Source: Clostridia bacterium
Lineage (GTDB): Bacteria; Bacillota; Clostridia; Christensenellales; CAG-138
Length of the DNA: 50,505 nucleotides
Direction: 5' to 3'
Assembly: GCA_017525875.1 (NCBI GenBank)
Contig: JAFXSG010000007.1
Span: 1 to 50,505 of the forward strand
Shown: in pieces, positions 16,235-25,499 of the stretch
Layout: every line of letters begins with the position of its first letter
Position numbering within the stretch: the first letter of the stretch is position 1
The notes under the pieces: model-generated
Told to the model about the DNA's origin: nothing
Databases searched by the model: none
What the model saw: the letters and a program-made list of their open reading frames with translations, nothing else
Made by a program: the position numbers and the translations under genes

Positions 16235-16870
16235 TTAATAACTGTGCGGCAGGCTGAACGCCGAACCGGCCCTTTCGGGTTCCGCAACGCCGGCCTCCCT
16301 GCCCGCCTGCCTGCACCTAACAAAGTATACCATATCGCGCACGGCATTGTAAAGCGCGTTCACGTTCGCAAGGTCCTTGCGGAGCGCGCGGGCGCCTTCA
16401 TCGCTCGAGCGGACGTTCCAATAGAGCGCGGAAACGAGCGGCGCCTCCGCGTCAGAAAAGCATTTGGTCATGCGCTTTCTGCCCAAGCTGTCCCCGGTGC
16501 GGAGGGCGGCGGTGACGCAGACGGCGGGCTTGAGGCGGAAGACCTCCCCCGCGGAATAGATGCAGCGCGAGGCGAACGAGGCTATGCTCGCTTCGGACTT
16601 GATCCTCTGCTGCGGTATGGCGACGATGAACCCGTCCGCCCTTTTGGCAAGCTCCGTGAACTCCGGCACGACGTCGTCCACGACGCAGGCGCGGGTATCC
16701 CTGCACCCGCCGCAGATCCTGCAGCTTGAGATATGGTGCGGCCCGATCCAGAACAGCTCCGTTTCGCAGCCGAGCCCGGAGAGCTCCTCCTCGCAAAGGC
16801 GCAGGATCTCCCTCGAGTGGCCGTTTTCGTTTGTGCTTGCGTTCAAAAGCAGGATCCTCGGTTTTTCCAT
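16235..16870 (-). CDS. NAD(P)H-dependent FMN reductase (flavodoxin-like)
   Basis: 211 residues. The flavodoxin-like start ILLLNASTNENGHS supplies the phosphate-binding loop for FMN. A cysteine cluster, SCRICGGCRDTRACVVDDV, is typical of the iron-sulfur or multimeric flavodoxin subgroup. GFIVAIPQQ occupies the second flavin-contact position, where the usual consensus is P-x-Y; Gln-Gln there is unusual. It leads a minus-strand unit with the PNPOx-like gene and has its own strong promoter at 17014-17042. Electron donor and acceptor are unknown. Confidence 0.85.
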   Translation of the reverse strand: MEKPRILLLNASTNENGHSREILRLCEEELSGLGCETELFWIGPHHISSCRICGGCRDTRACVVDDVVPEFTELAKRADGFIVAIPQQRIKSEASIASFASRCIYSAGEVFRLKPAVCVTAALRTGDSLGRKRMTKCFSDAEAPLVSALYWNVRSSDEGARALRKDLANVNALYNAVRDMVYFVRCRQAGREAGVAEPERAGSAFSLPHSY

Positions 16871-17013
16871 ACAATGACCCCCGGATTAAAGGCGTGCAAA
16901 AAGCCTGTTTTGCTGTTGGAACCAGCGGCTGACGATAGATAACGACGAAAACGAGAAAAATGCGTCGTATAAATCTGTATAAGTCCGACTTCCCGTATGT
17001 TTTTTACGATTTG

Positions 17014-17042
17014 ATTATAGCAAACGGATCGTGTCCCGTCAA
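17014..17042 (-). promoter_or_regulatory. Promoter of the FMN reductase unit
   Basis: On the minus strand, TTGACG (17042-17037) and TATAAT (17019-17014) are 17 bases apart. The leader to the start at 16870 is about 135 bases; I see no known riboswitch in it. Confidence 0.8.
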
Positions 17043-17073
17043 TGTTTTTTTGTCTGCGAAAACAAACTTTTGG

Positions 17074-17102
17074 GTGACAATACCGTAAAAATGTGGTATT
17101 AT
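17074..17102 (+). promoter_or_regulatory. Promoter of gltX
   Basis: GTGACA (17074-17079) and TATTAT (17097-17102) are 17 bases apart. The leader of about 125 bases has no T-box core sequence that I can find. Confidence 0.65.
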
Positions 17103-17234
17103 TTTATGAGGTGAGATGATTTTTCCACCTTATCGGAATAATTTATGAAATAAACATGTAAACCCGTTATCCGGGATCTTACAAAAGCAATACCGGCAGC
17201 ATGCCGAGAAAGGCCGCCCCTGCGCCGCGGGGGC

Positions 17235-18698
17235 ATGGAAACGAAAATGACTGTACGCACACGCTTTGCACCGAGCCCCACGGGCTTTATGCACGTCGGC
17301 AATCTCCGCACCGCGCTGTATGCGTGGCTGTGGGCCAAGAAGAACAACGGTTCGTTCATCCTCCGCATCGAGGACACCGACCAGGCGCGCTTTGTGGAAG
17401 GCGCGGAGGATATGGTCTACAAGACCCTCCGCACCGCCGGCCTGACCTGGGACGAGGGTCCCGATATCGGCGGCGAATACGGCCCCTACGTTCAGAGCGA
17501 GCGCAAGGATATGTATCTGCCCTACGCCAGGCAGCTCGTTGAGATGGGCAAGGCCTACTACTGCTTCTGCACCAAGGAGGAGCTGGACGAACGCCGCGCC
17601 GAGGCCGAGGCGAAGGGTGAAAGCTTCAAATACGACAAGCACTGCCTTTCTCTTTCAAAAGAGGAGGTCGAGCGCCGTCTCGCCGCCGGCGAGCCGTACG
17701 TCATCCGCCAGAACGTCCCCACGAGCGGCAAGGCGGATTTTGACGACGCGATCTTCGGCCATATCGAGGTGGACTGCGCGGAGCTGGACGACATGATCCT
17801 CATCAAGGCGGACGGCATGCCGACCTACAACTTCGCGAACGTCATCGACGACCACACGATGGGCATCACGCACGTTATGCGCGGCATGGAGTACCTCTCC
17901 TCCACCCCGAAATACAACCTGCTCTACGACGCGTTCGGCTGGGAGAAGCCGGTCTACGTCCACCTGACCACGATCATGCGCGACGCGACGCACAAGCTGA
18001 GTAAGCGCGACGGCGACGCCACCTTCGAGGACCTTGTGACCGCCGGGTATCTGCCCGAGGCCATCGTGAACTATCTCTCCCTCGTGGGCTGGAACCCCGG
18101 CGACGAGCGCGAGTTCTTCACGCTCGATGAGCTCAAGGAGGCGTTCTCGCTCGAGGGTCTTTCAAAGTCCCCCGCGATCTTCGACCACCAGAAGCTCCGC
18201 TGGATGAACGCGGAGTACATCCGCCGCCTCGCGCCGGAGCGCTATATCGAGCTCGCCGGCCCGTATCTCGACGAGGCGGGCGTGGGCAGCATGGACAAGG
18301 CCATCCTCGCCCGCATCCTCCAGCCGAGGACGGAGATCCTTTCGGACGTCAGGGACATGGTCCGCTTCCTCGCCCGAATGGACGAGGGGTATGAGCTCGA
18401 GCTCTTCACGAACAAAAAATCCAAGACGAACCCGGAGATCTGCCTCGGCATCCTCGAGGACGTCGTGCCCAGGCTCGCCGCTCTCCCCGAGTGGACGGAG
18501 ACGGCGCTCCACGATTTCCTGATGAACTATGCCGCCGAGAAGGGCATGAAGAACGGCACGCTGCTCTGGCCCGTCCGCATCGCGATGAGCGGGCAGGCCG
18601 TCACCCCCGGCGGCGCGATCGAGATCGCCGCGCTGCTCGGAAGGGACGAAGCGCTCCGCCGCCTTGAGCTCGGCCTTGAGAAGCTCCGCAATATGTAA
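17235..18698 (+). CDS. gltX: Glutamate--tRNA ligase
   Basis: Class I aminoacyl-tRNA synthetase that charges tRNA-Glu. The 487 residues have RFAPSPTGFMHVGN (HIGH-type signature at 20-23) and the KMSKS-type HKLSKRDG (Lys254-Arg258), with the Rossmann domain first and the helical anticodon-binding part after about residue 320. The ATG at 17235 and another at 17247 are both in frame. A GAAAGG (17208-17213) is separated from 17235 by a GCCCC/GGGGC hairpin (17216-17220 with 17230-17234). The next gene follows after a hairpin terminator. Confidence 0.96.
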   Translation: METKMTVRTRFAPSPTGFMHVGNLRTALYAWLWAKKNNGSFILRIEDTDQARFVEGAEDMVYKTLRTAGLTWDEGPDIGGEYGPYVQSERKDMYLPYARQLVEMGKAYYCFCTKEELDERRAEAEAKGESFKYDKHCLSLSKEEVERRLAAGEPYVIRQNVPTSGKADFDDAIFGHIEVDCAELDDMILIKADGMPTYNFANVIDDHTMGITHVMRGMEYLSSTPKYNLLYDAFGWEKPVYVHLTTIMRDATHKLSKRDGDATFEDLVTAGYLPEAIVNYLSLVGWNPGDEREFFTLDELKEAFSLEGLSKSPAIFDHQKLRWMNAEYIRRLAPERYIELAGPYLDEAGVGSMDKAILARILQPRTEILSDVRDMVRFLARMDEGYELELFTNKKSKTNPEICLGILEDVVPRLAALPEWTETALHDFLMNYAAEKGMKNGTLLWPVRIAMSGQAVTPGGAIEIAALLGRDEALRRLELGLEKLRNM

Positions 18699-18704
18699 TG
18701 AAGA

Positions 18705-18750
18705 ATGCCCTGCCGCAGGCGGATACGCCTTACCGGCGGGGCATGTTTTG
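18705..18750 (+). terminator. Hairpin after gltX
   Basis: ATGCCCTGCCG (18705-18715) pairs with CGGCGGGGCAT (18734-18744) through 11 positions including one T-G pair, and GTTTTG follows. The T tract is short, so read-through into the QueG-like gene is likely. Confidence 0.55.
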
Positions 18751-18758
18751 ATGCAGGC

Positions 18759-19667
18759 ATGACGCACGAAGAGTTTACCGCGATCGCAAAAGAATACGGC
18801 TTTTCGAGGGTGTATTTCCTCGCGCCGGGGAGCTTCGATATCGGCGAAAACCCGCACCGCCTTACCGCCGACGCGTGCGCGGCGTTCCCGTTTGCCGAAA
18901 GCATCGCCTGCCTCGTGTACCCCTACGCGCCGTTCACGGCGGACGAGCGCATCCCCGCCTATTACCTCGCCTCCAACAAGGCGTACTTCGGCATGAAGGC
19001 GCTTACAGCAAGGCTCGGCGAGCTCGGCGTGCGCGCCGAAAAGGCGGAGATCCCGCTCAAGCCCGCGCTCGAGCAGGCGCATATCGGCGCACAGCTCAAG
19101 ACCTCGCTGCGGGCGATACCCGGCCTCGGCACGCGGTTCGTGCTGATGTGCGTCGCGCTCGAAGGGATCCCCCCGCTCGAATACGACGAGAGCTTTGTCC
19201 CGCCCTGCAGCGGCTGCGGCGCGTGCGAGGCGGCCTGCCCCTCCGGCGCGCCTTCGAAAAACGGGCTCGACCTTTCAAAATGCATGCGTCTGCGCATGGA
19301 GACCGCCTGCCACGACGACGATATCCGCGAAAAACAGCGGACTTACATCGGTTGTGAGATCTGCCAGTATGCCTGCCCGCTGAACGCCGCGCTCCCGAGA
19401 TCGGAGCCGGACGAGGCGGTGCGCGAGGCGTTCGACCTTCGCGCCCTGATCGGGGGCGGCACCGCGGCGGCGCGGAAGCTGACCGGCAAAAACATGACCT
19501 CGAACGGCAGGCTGACCGCGGAGGCGATCGCCTTTGCCGCGCGCGACGGGCTGCTGACCGAAGACGAGCTCACGGCGCTGCTTGAAAAGGCGGAGCTCTC
19601 CCCCTTCCCCGCCGTGCGGGACGCCGTGCGCTGGGCGAGGGAAAAGCTCATGAAAAAGCACGAATGA
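18759..19667 (+). CDS. Double 4Fe-4S cluster protein, QueG-like
   Basis: 302 residues. The C-terminal half has two clusters, CSGCGACEAACP and CEICQYACPLN, arranged as in epoxyqueuosine reductase (QueG) and its short relatives. The N-terminal half (GFSRVYFLAPGSF... ACLVYPYAPF) also follows that family. It is shorter than the typical QueG of about 380 residues, so the HEAT-repeat tail is missing. It could be a shortened QueG or a different corrinoid/Fe-S reductase. The ATG at 18759 starts the recognisable domain. Its stop region overlaps a possible start of the next gene. Confidence 0.75.
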   Translation: MTHEEFTAIAKEYGFSRVYFLAPGSFDIGENPHRLTADACAAFPFAESIACLVYPYAPFTADERIPAYYLASNKAYFGMKALTARLGELGVRAEKAEIPLKPALEQAHIGAQLKTSLRAIPGLGTRFVLMCVALEGIPPLEYDESFVPPCSGCGACEAACPSGAPSKNGLDLSKCMRLRMETACHDDDIREKQRTYIGCEICQYACPLNAALPRSEPDEAVREAFDLRALIGGGTAAARKLTGKNMTSNGRLTAEAIAFAARDGLLTEDELTALLEKAELSPFPAVRDAVRWAREKLMKKHE

Positions 19668-19681
19668 CCGGAGAAAAGCAA

Positions 19682-21703
19682 ATGGAGACCGGAAAAAGGC
19701 AACCGAATAAAAAGCTGATCGCGATCATCCTGGCGGCATTGCTCTTCGCCGGCGTATGCGCGGCCGTGCTGATCCCCGCCCTTTCGCGGCGCGGGGACGT
19801 GACCGCGATGGACGAAACGCCCGCGCCGACCGCCGCCGTCACCGCGGAGCCGGCCGCGATACCTACGGCCGAGCCCACGCCGGTTTTGACCGCCGGACCC
19901 ACGCCGGAGCCCACGGAGGGACCCACTCCGGAGCCCACGGAGGAGCCGGTGTTCATCCGCCCGCCGGAAACGCGCGGCATGGTCGCCTGCGCAAAGAATA
20001 TCTCCTACGGCCTCTCCTCCTGCGGCCTGCTCAGCTATATCGGCAGGACCAACGGCCGCGCAAGCTGTTACGACTGGCGCGATATCCGGAGCATCGCCTG
20101 CTCGTCCTCTTTCACGGTCGGGCTGACCGGCGGCGGAAAAGTGCTGGTTTCCGGGAATTATTCGCTCGCGTCGAAGACCTCGTCATGGAGCGGCGCGGCC
20201 CGGATCGCCTGCACGGAGAACGCGGTCTACGCGCTCACGGCGGACGGCACGCTGCTTTCGACGGACGGCACGGCAAGCGGGCGTCTCAGCGCGATATCCG
20301 CCTGCGGGAGCTACCTCGCGGGGATCACGGCGGGCGGGAGCATAGTTACCTTCGGCGCCGCGCCGGACGTTTCCGCGCTCGAGGGCCTCGAGCTGACCGC
20401 CGTTTCGGCAGGCCCCACGCATATCCTCGCGATCACGGCGGACGAGCTGCTCGTTTCCACCCGCGCGGACGAGCCCTATGCCGGCACGCGCTGCACGCGT
20501 GTGTTCGCGGGGAACGGTTTTTCCGCGTATATCGGCGGCGACGGCGCGCTGCACACGGACTGCCCGTTCATTGCGGCGCAGGCGCCGAACGTACAGCGTG
20601 AAAACGGCGCCGTCACGGCGATCGTCGCGAACTGCGCGGGCTTTGCCGCAAGCGACGATCACGCGCTCGTGCTGTTCGATTCCGGCACGGTGACGGCCTT
20701 CGGCGCAAGCGGCTGGATGCAGACGGCCGTCGGCTCCTGGCGGCTGACGCCCTACATTACGGCGGAGGGTTACGTGCTGGGCATTGCCCCCGGTGAAAAG
20801 GACGCGGCGGGCAGCGTCATAAGGACGGGCTCGGGCTACACGCTCCCGAGCGGCGCGCGCGGCACGGCGGTCATCCTCGGCGACGTGGATGCCGACGGAC
20901 AGATCACGGACGCGGACTATACCCTGCTAAAAAACTATCTTGCGGGCAGCGCGAGCCTTTCCTCCGCTCAGAAGCAGGCTGCGAACGTCCTTCGGGACGC
21001 GAAAAAGCCCGGCGCGATCGACCGGGCGGACGCGGAGCAGCTGCGCTATCACCTCGCGGGGTACACGGTCATCGACCAGTACGCGAAGAGCTTTACCTAT
21101 TCCGGCGAGGTGGCGGACGCGGAGCGCGTGAATACGGACGCCTGCGGCTACATCCGCATGGCGAACACGAATATCTCGGCGCCGATCATGTACGGCAAGG
21201 ATTTTTACTACCACTACCACAGCCCCACGGGCGCGGAAAGCAGCAACGGCTCCATCTATCTCTACTATAACTACCCGTCCCGCAACACCGTCATAACCGG
21301 GCATAATCTGAGGAAATCCGGCACGATGCTGCACGACCTGCACAAGCTCCAGGATCATTACGCGGGCTCGTACGGGACCTTCTCAAAGCGCGTGTACTCG
21401 ATCAATCTGTTCGGCGAGACCGGGCTGTACGAGGTGTTCTCCATGTATGAAGAAAAGCCGAACGACCCGGACAGATCCTCGCAGTACTACAACTGCAATT
21501 ATTCATACAAGATGGAGAGCATGACGGACGCTCAGATCCGCGAATGGATCAGCTACCAGAACGCGCACACGCAGCTCAGCTACACGCTCGCCGTCGACCC
21601 GACCGACCGCTTTCTCACGATCCTCACCTGCGCCGACACCCACGCCGAGTCGAACCTCGGCGGCAGGATCTATTTCTTCCTGCGCAGGATCGACGGGCAT
21701 TGA
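19682..21703 (+). CDS. RCC1-like repeat, dockerin and class B sortase fusion protein
   Basis: 673 residues with an unusual layout. A transmembrane anchor (about 12-34) is followed by a Thr/Pro/Glu linker with repeated PTPEPTE (about 46-95). Next come repeats resembling an RCC1-type beta-propeller (about 100-395). A dockerin-like module has one good Ca-binding loop (GDVDADGQITDADYTLL, from 400) and a degenerate second one. The C-terminus is a class B sortase domain with the catalytic set His541 (TGHN), Cys650 (LTCA) and Arg662 (GGRIYFF). Sortases join surface proteins to the cell wall. GGAGAA lies 6-8 bases before this ATG; an ATG at 19664 overlapping the previous stop is the alternative. Confidence 0.85.
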   Translation: METGKRQPNKKLIAIILAALLFAGVCAAVLIPALSRRGDVTAMDETPAPTAAVTAEPAAIPTAEPTPVLTAGPTPEPTEGPTPEPTEEPVFIRPPETRGMVACAKNISYGLSSCGLLSYIGRTNGRASCYDWRDIRSIACSSSFTVGLTGGGKVLVSGNYSLASKTSSWSGAARIACTENAVYALTADGTLLSTDGTASGRLSAISACGSYLAGITAGGSIVTFGAAPDVSALEGLELTAVSAGPTHILAITADELLVSTRADEPYAGTRCTRVFAGNGFSAYIGGDGALHTDCPFIAAQAPNVQRENGAVTAIVANCAGFAASDDHALVLFDSGTVTAFGASGWMQTAVGSWRLTPYITAEGYVLGIAPGEKDAAGSVIRTGSGYTLPSGARGTAVILGDVDADGQITDADYTLLKNYLAGSASLSSAQKQAANVLRDAKKPGAIDRADAEQLRYHLAGYTVIDQYAKSFTYSGEVADAERVNTDACGYIRMANTNISAPIMYGKDFYYHYHSPTGAESSNGSIYLYYNYPSRNTVITGHNLRKSGTMLHDLHKLQDHYAGSYGTFSKRVYSINLFGETGLYEVFSMYEEKPNDPDRSSQYYNCNYSYKMESMTDAQIREWISYQNAHTQLSYTLAVDPTDRFLTILTCADTHAESNLGGRIYFFLRRIDGH

Positions 21704-22033
21704 TTCCTTCGTCATCAATGCCCGGCGCTCATTCCCGCTCCACGCGGAAATGAGCGGGGTCGGGTTTTCCCCTTTGGGTTGATATTTCCCGTCATCAATG
21801 CCCGGCGGAAGCCAGCACCGTAGGGGCGGCAACCTGCCGCCCGTCAGTTGAGGGTACGAGATGCAGCTGAATATCATCCATTCCGCGATACCGTTTACCA
21901 TCGCGGATTTGTTTGTCCCGCGGGCGGCAAATTGCCGCCCCTACGAGATCACGTTCATTCCGCGATACTGTTTAATAATCGCGGATTTGTTTTTTCGCGG
22001 GCGGCAAATTGCCGCCCCTACGATTTATAAAAC
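21704..22033. repeat. Intergenic repeat cluster
   Basis: No gene. A phrase CGTCATCAATGCCCGGCG occurs twice (21710-21727 and 21791-21807). A GTAGGGGCGGCAACCTGCCGCCC palindrome lies at 21821-21843. Then a unit of about 78 bases (CATTCCGCGATAC...ATCGCGGATTTGTTT...GCGGGCGGCAAATTGCCGCCCCTACGA) is repeated in tandem, from about 21878 and from 21956. Each unit contains two palindromes. Confidence 0.75.
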
Positions 22034-22059
22034 AAAAAGCACCCCGAGGGGTGCTTTTT
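22034..22059. terminator. Bidirectional terminator at the end of the eight-gene minus operon
   Basis: AAAAAGCACCCC and GGGGTGCTTTTT flank a two-base loop, giving A and T runs on both sides. It lies just downstream of the SdpI-like gene. Confidence 0.85.
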
Positions 22060-22062
22060 CGT

Positions 22063-22458
22063 TTATCCATTATTTTTATCCGTATCGATCGGCTTGCCGT
22101 CCTTATCGAAGCGTTTTTTGAGCGCCGCTTCGACGGGTCCGATCGAAACGACCATCAGCACGGTTTCGGCGACGATGATGACGACGCCCGTTTTCGCGAC
22201 CGCGTCGTCGCCGTCGTTCCACATCAGTATGAACGCCGCGATCACGGCGAGAAGCAGCGCGAGGCCGAGCCTCAGCCAGAGCTTCCCGCAGTATTCGTTG
22301 GCGAATTTCCAGGTCTCCGGACTGCGCATCGATGCCTTCGAGCGGTACCCGAACGGGACGCTGCCGCGGTGCGGCGTGTGCTTATACATCATGCACCCGG
22401 CGATCAGCATGACGGCCGGGAGCATGAGGCAGCTTACGAGCATCACGGTGCTGATCAT
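22063..22458 (-). CDS. SdpI-family membrane protein
   Basis: 131 residues with three hydrophobic segments and the family box FGYRSKASMRSPETWKFANEYCGKL, which corresponds to the GYRT...S..N...W..AN signature of SdpI proteins. The best known member gives Bacillus immunity to the SDP toxin, but most homologues have no tested role. It overlaps the preceding membrane-protein gene by four bases (ATGA) and closes the operon before a bidirectional terminator. No toxin gene is adjacent, so an immunity function is not supported here. Confidence 0.8.
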   Translation of the reverse strand: MISTVMLVSCLMLPAVMLIAGCMMYKHTPHRGSVPFGYRSKASMRSPETWKFANEYCGKLWLRLGLALLLAVIAAFILMWNDGDDAVAKTGVVIIVAETVLMVVSIGPVEAALKKRFDKDGKPIDTDKNNG

Positions 22459-24926
22459 TCGCCGCCGCCCTCATGCGCCACCTTGTAGATATTCGAAACG
22501 CTCCCGCGGAACACGCATTCGAGGTTTTCCTCGAACCAGCGGATATCCACCGAGTAGGCCGACCTCTCAAAGGGGCTTACCAGCACGTAGTCCACGCCGT
22601 ACTGCTCCGCGCAGGGATACAGGTTCTCGCCCGGGGCTTCGAACAGGCCCCGGAGCAGCGCCTCGCGCGGGCGGTAGTTCACGCCGTGCCAGTGCAGGAA
22701 AACGCCGCTGCCGACGAAGATATTGCGCCCGGTCAGCATCGCTATCGGGTTATTGTGGTTGTTGCAGGTCAGGAAGACCGCGTCCGGCTCGGTGTTTTCC
22801 TTCACCCAGTCCACGACCTCCATATAGTGCGCGGGCACGACCTCGTAGCCGCTCTCCTTGACGCCGATTTGGATCTTCCCGTCCTCCGCTTTGGCGACGG
22901 CGAGGTGATCGGCGGAAACGTATTCCCTCGCGAGGGTCATGACGCCGGAGAGCGTGAGGCTGACGATCGCGATCGCGAGCAAAATGAGCCTGCCCGCAGT
23001 CCGCGCTCCGTCGGTGACCTCCTCCCCGTTTTCGGTCTTAACGGCCTTCACGGCGAGCGTGTCGATGAGAAGGCTCGCCGCGATGCCGCAGCTCATTGCG
23101 AACCACACGAACAGCAGCTTATTGTTGTCGTACGGGTTGGGCTGGAATAAGAAGATCTCCGAGATCGCCCAGATCGCGAGCGCGCCGCCGAAGAAGACCC
23201 TGTGCTCCTTTTTGAGGTGCAGGAACGCCGCGGGCATCAGGATGAAGATGAGGCCGAGGTTCTTTATGTAGAACCACAGCCAGCCGTCGCTGACGTTGTC
23301 CCAGTTGAAGCCCCAGCGCAGGAACGAGTTGCTCGCGCCGCTCTGCTTCAGCGTGAAGCCGAAGAGCTGCGGGGCGGCAAGCGCAAGCGTTATCACGCCG
23401 AAGAGCGCGAAAAAGCCGAGGTTTTTGGTGGCCTCCCGCACCTGGTAACGGATCTCTTCACCGTTTTCGCGGCGGAAGTCGTCCGGGAAGAGCGCGGTGA
23501 GCAGGCAGATGACTATGCCCACGAGCGGTGCGATCAGGCTGAGCGCCCCGCCTTTGCGCACGGAGAGCACCGTGACGACGGAGACGGCCACGGCGAGCAC
23601 GAGCAGGCCGAGCGCGCCGATATCGCCGCCCTCATGCGGGTTTTTGCGGATGCGGCGCGAGACGGCGATCAGCGAAACGAGGGCGATGATCATCGCGGTG
23701 AGGCCCGCAATGAGGCAGCCGCCGGTCACTGTCAGCACGTCCGCGTCCCTTCCCTCAACGCGGATCGGGAGCCGCTTCAACACGGCGAGGATCAGCATCA
23801 CGATAAAGCAGCCGATGAGCCGCACGGCGAGCTCCGTCCTGCGGCTCGGGTTGCGCGTTTTGAGCAGGGCGAGGAGCTTCCCGATAAAAAGCACGGCGGA
23901 GATTATGCCGAGCGCAAGGAACGAATGCGTGTGGATGAGGGGCAGGCTGCCCGCGAGCACGCCGAGCGGGATGAACGCGCGGTCCTCGTTTTCGACCGCG
24001 CCGCGGAAAAGCAGCTGCAGCGCCGGGAACAGTATCGCCCAGCCGAACAGCGTGGCGCGCTGCGGCAGGAGCATGTCCGCTATCGCGTTGACCCACCTGA
24101 GGCCCTCGGAGGGCATGTTGGTGGGCATTTTGTAGAAGCCCGTCATCAGCTCCTGCATGCGGTCCACGCCCTCCGCCTCGAGGAGCTTTGAATTGTTGAA
24201 GAAGTACCAGAAGCCGAAGCCGCCGCCGATGAAGAACAGATACGTCGCAAGGACGGTGGTCTTGGTGTTTTTGAACCAGGTATCGAAGAAGAAATACACG
24301 CCGAACGCCACGACCGTGCAGGCGTACAGCGCGGGGAGGATGGCCGCCCACCTCAGGTCCGCGCCGAGGGTCATGAAGGTGGAGCTCACGCTGTCGCAAA
24401 GGAAGGGATAGCCGAGCTTCGTCCCCGGGAGGAGCGAATAATCGGGCGGGAAGGTCTTCTGCACGCTGATGGAGCTGATGAAGCCGAGGTGCATGCACAG
24501 GTCGCCGTAAGTGCACTGGCCCACGTGCAGCGAGCCGTCCGACGCGGTGCGTATCGTGTGGCTGATATGCAGGATGAAGCAGATCGCGAGTATCGGTATG
24601 ACCGTGAGGAGCAGGGGCAGCAGCTTCTTTTTGAGCTCGCCCCGCCCGAACGCGCGGTAGTCCTCTTTTTTGATTTTTCTGATCGAAACAAGCGTCGCGG
24701 CAAAGGCCAGAAGGACGGCCGCGCCGAGCGCCAAAAGCTGAGCCGCGAGCGTGAAATCGCAGAGGAACGCAAACAGCGCCGGCAGCCAGATGAGCAGCAC
24801 GAGGCCGAACACGAGGCCGAAGAATACACGGCGGAGCGGGTCGTCGTTTTTGAATACGGGCCGCGCGATGAGGACGCCGCAGGCGGCGAACGCAAGCATA
24901 TAAAGGATGGGGAGGATATTGTTCAT
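22455..24926 (-). CDS. Large polytopic membrane protein, possibly GT-C type
   Basis: 823 residues with about 14-16 hydrophobic segments and a C-terminal soluble part (about 690-823). The soluble part contains PDAVFLTCNNHNNP, NIFVGSGVFLHWHGV and GVDYVLVSPFE. That plan, many membrane helices with a loop after the first pair and an external C-terminal domain with an asparagine-rich substrate-like stretch, resembles GT-C glycosyltransferases and related membrane proteins. I cannot name the family. It lies between the signal peptidase pair and the SdpI-like gene and is translationally coupled to the latter. Confidence 0.75.
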   Translation of the reverse strand: MNNILPILYMLAFAACGVLIARPVFKNDDPLRRVFFGLVFGLVLLIWLPALFAFLCDFTLAAQLLALGAAVLLAFAATLVSIRKIKKEDYRAFGRGELKKKLLPLLLTVIPILAICFILHISHTIRTASDGSLHVGQCTYGDLCMHLGFISSISVQKTFPPDYSLLPGTKLGYPFLCDSVSSTFMTLGADLRWAAILPALYACTVVAFGVYFFFDTWFKNTKTTVLATYLFFIGGGFGFWYFFNNSKLLEAEGVDRMQELMTGFYKMPTNMPSEGLRWVNAIADMLLPQRATLFGWAILFPALQLLFRGAVENEDRAFIPLGVLAGSLPLIHTHSFLALGIISAVLFIGKLLALLKTRNPSRRTELAVRLIGCFIVMLILAVLKRLPIRVEGRDADVLTVTGGCLIAGLTAMIIALVSLIAVSRRIRKNPHEGGDIGALGLLVLAVAVSVVTVLSVRKGGALSLIAPLVGIVICLLTALFPDDFRRENGEEIRYQVREATKNLGFFALFGVITLALAAPQLFGFTLKQSGASNSFLRWGFNWDNVSDGWLWFYIKNLGLIFILMPAAFLHLKKEHRVFFGGALAIWAISEIFLFQPNPYDNNKLLFVWFAMSCGIAASLLIDTLAVKAVKTENGEEVTDGARTAGRLILLAIAIVSLTLSGVMTLAREYVSADHLAVAKAEDGKIQIGVKESGYEVVPAHYMEVVDWVKENTEPDAVFLTCNNHNNPIAMLTGRNIFVGSGVFLHWHGVNYRPREALLRGLFEAPGENLYPCAEQYGVDYVLVSPFERSAYSVDIRWFEENLECVFRGSVSNIYKVAHEGGGE

Positions 24927-24935
24927 CTGTTTGCC

Positions 24936-25499
24936 TCAGCTGTAAAAACGCAGTCTTGAAGGCGGGAACGCCGTGAAGCGCACCTCGCCCACGATATCCG
25001 AAAGCGGGCTTATGCAGCTCGTGACGTCACGCTCCGTCATGCCCGCGCGCTGGTCCGGCAGCAGCAGCATGCTGCCCTCCGGGACGGTGAAGCTCATCGA
25101 AAGCGCGGGATCGAAGCTGTCCGCGTAGGCGCTCTCGTCGAGCAGGCTGTTTCCGATATAGACCGAGCCGCCCGATACTGTCACCTTTTCGCCGGAAAGC
25201 GCGATAACGCGGCGGACGTGGCGCACGGTCCTCGTGCCCTCTTCCGATCTGACCACCGCGTCGTCGCCCCTCGCAAAGCCCCAAAGGTGCTTGCCGAGCC
25301 TTGACGCGAACACGATATCGCCCGGATAAAAATCGGAAACCCCGGAGCTTGTGATGCTCACCGGGGTATAGATAACGAAAAGCAGCAGCGCCGCCGCGAG
25401 TACGCAGATCACCGCCGCCGTCAGCCAGTCAGCGAGGCGGAACGCAAATGAATTCCTCTGCCCGCTGCGTGGGCGGACAGCGCCCTTGCCGCCGCTCAT
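24936..25499 (-). CDS. Signal peptidase I paralogue, catalytically doubtful
   Basis: 187 residues with one transmembrane helix (about 24-45) and an S26-type fold. Around the nucleophile it reads SSGVSDFYPGD (Ser55), so the serine is present but the following Met is Asp. In the second box VRRVIALSGE has Arg96 where active enzymes have the general-base lysine (VKRIIAFGGE in the neighbour). The MGDNR...SHDSR box is replaced by LPDQRAGMTERDV. It overlaps the lepB stop by four bases (ATGA), so both are made together. It may be inactive, or have another catalytic arrangement. Confidence 0.8.
   Translation of the reverse strand: MSGGKGAVRPRSGQRNSFAFRLADWLTAAVICVLAAALLLFVIYTPVSITSSGVSDFYPGDIVFASRLGKHLWGFARGDDAVVRSEEGTRTVRHVRRVIALSGEKVTVSGGSVYIGNSLLDESAYADSFDPALSMSFTVPEGSMLLLPDQRAGMTERDVTSCISPLSDIVGEVRFTAFPPSRLRFYS

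Noticed and set aside
17103-17234. T-box leader before gltX
   Set aside because: I could not find the conserved T-box sequence or a terminator with its competing stem.
22063-22458. Toxin-immunity system based on the SdpI-like protein
   Set aside because: No candidate toxin or regulator is adjacent; most SdpI homologues are not immunity proteins.
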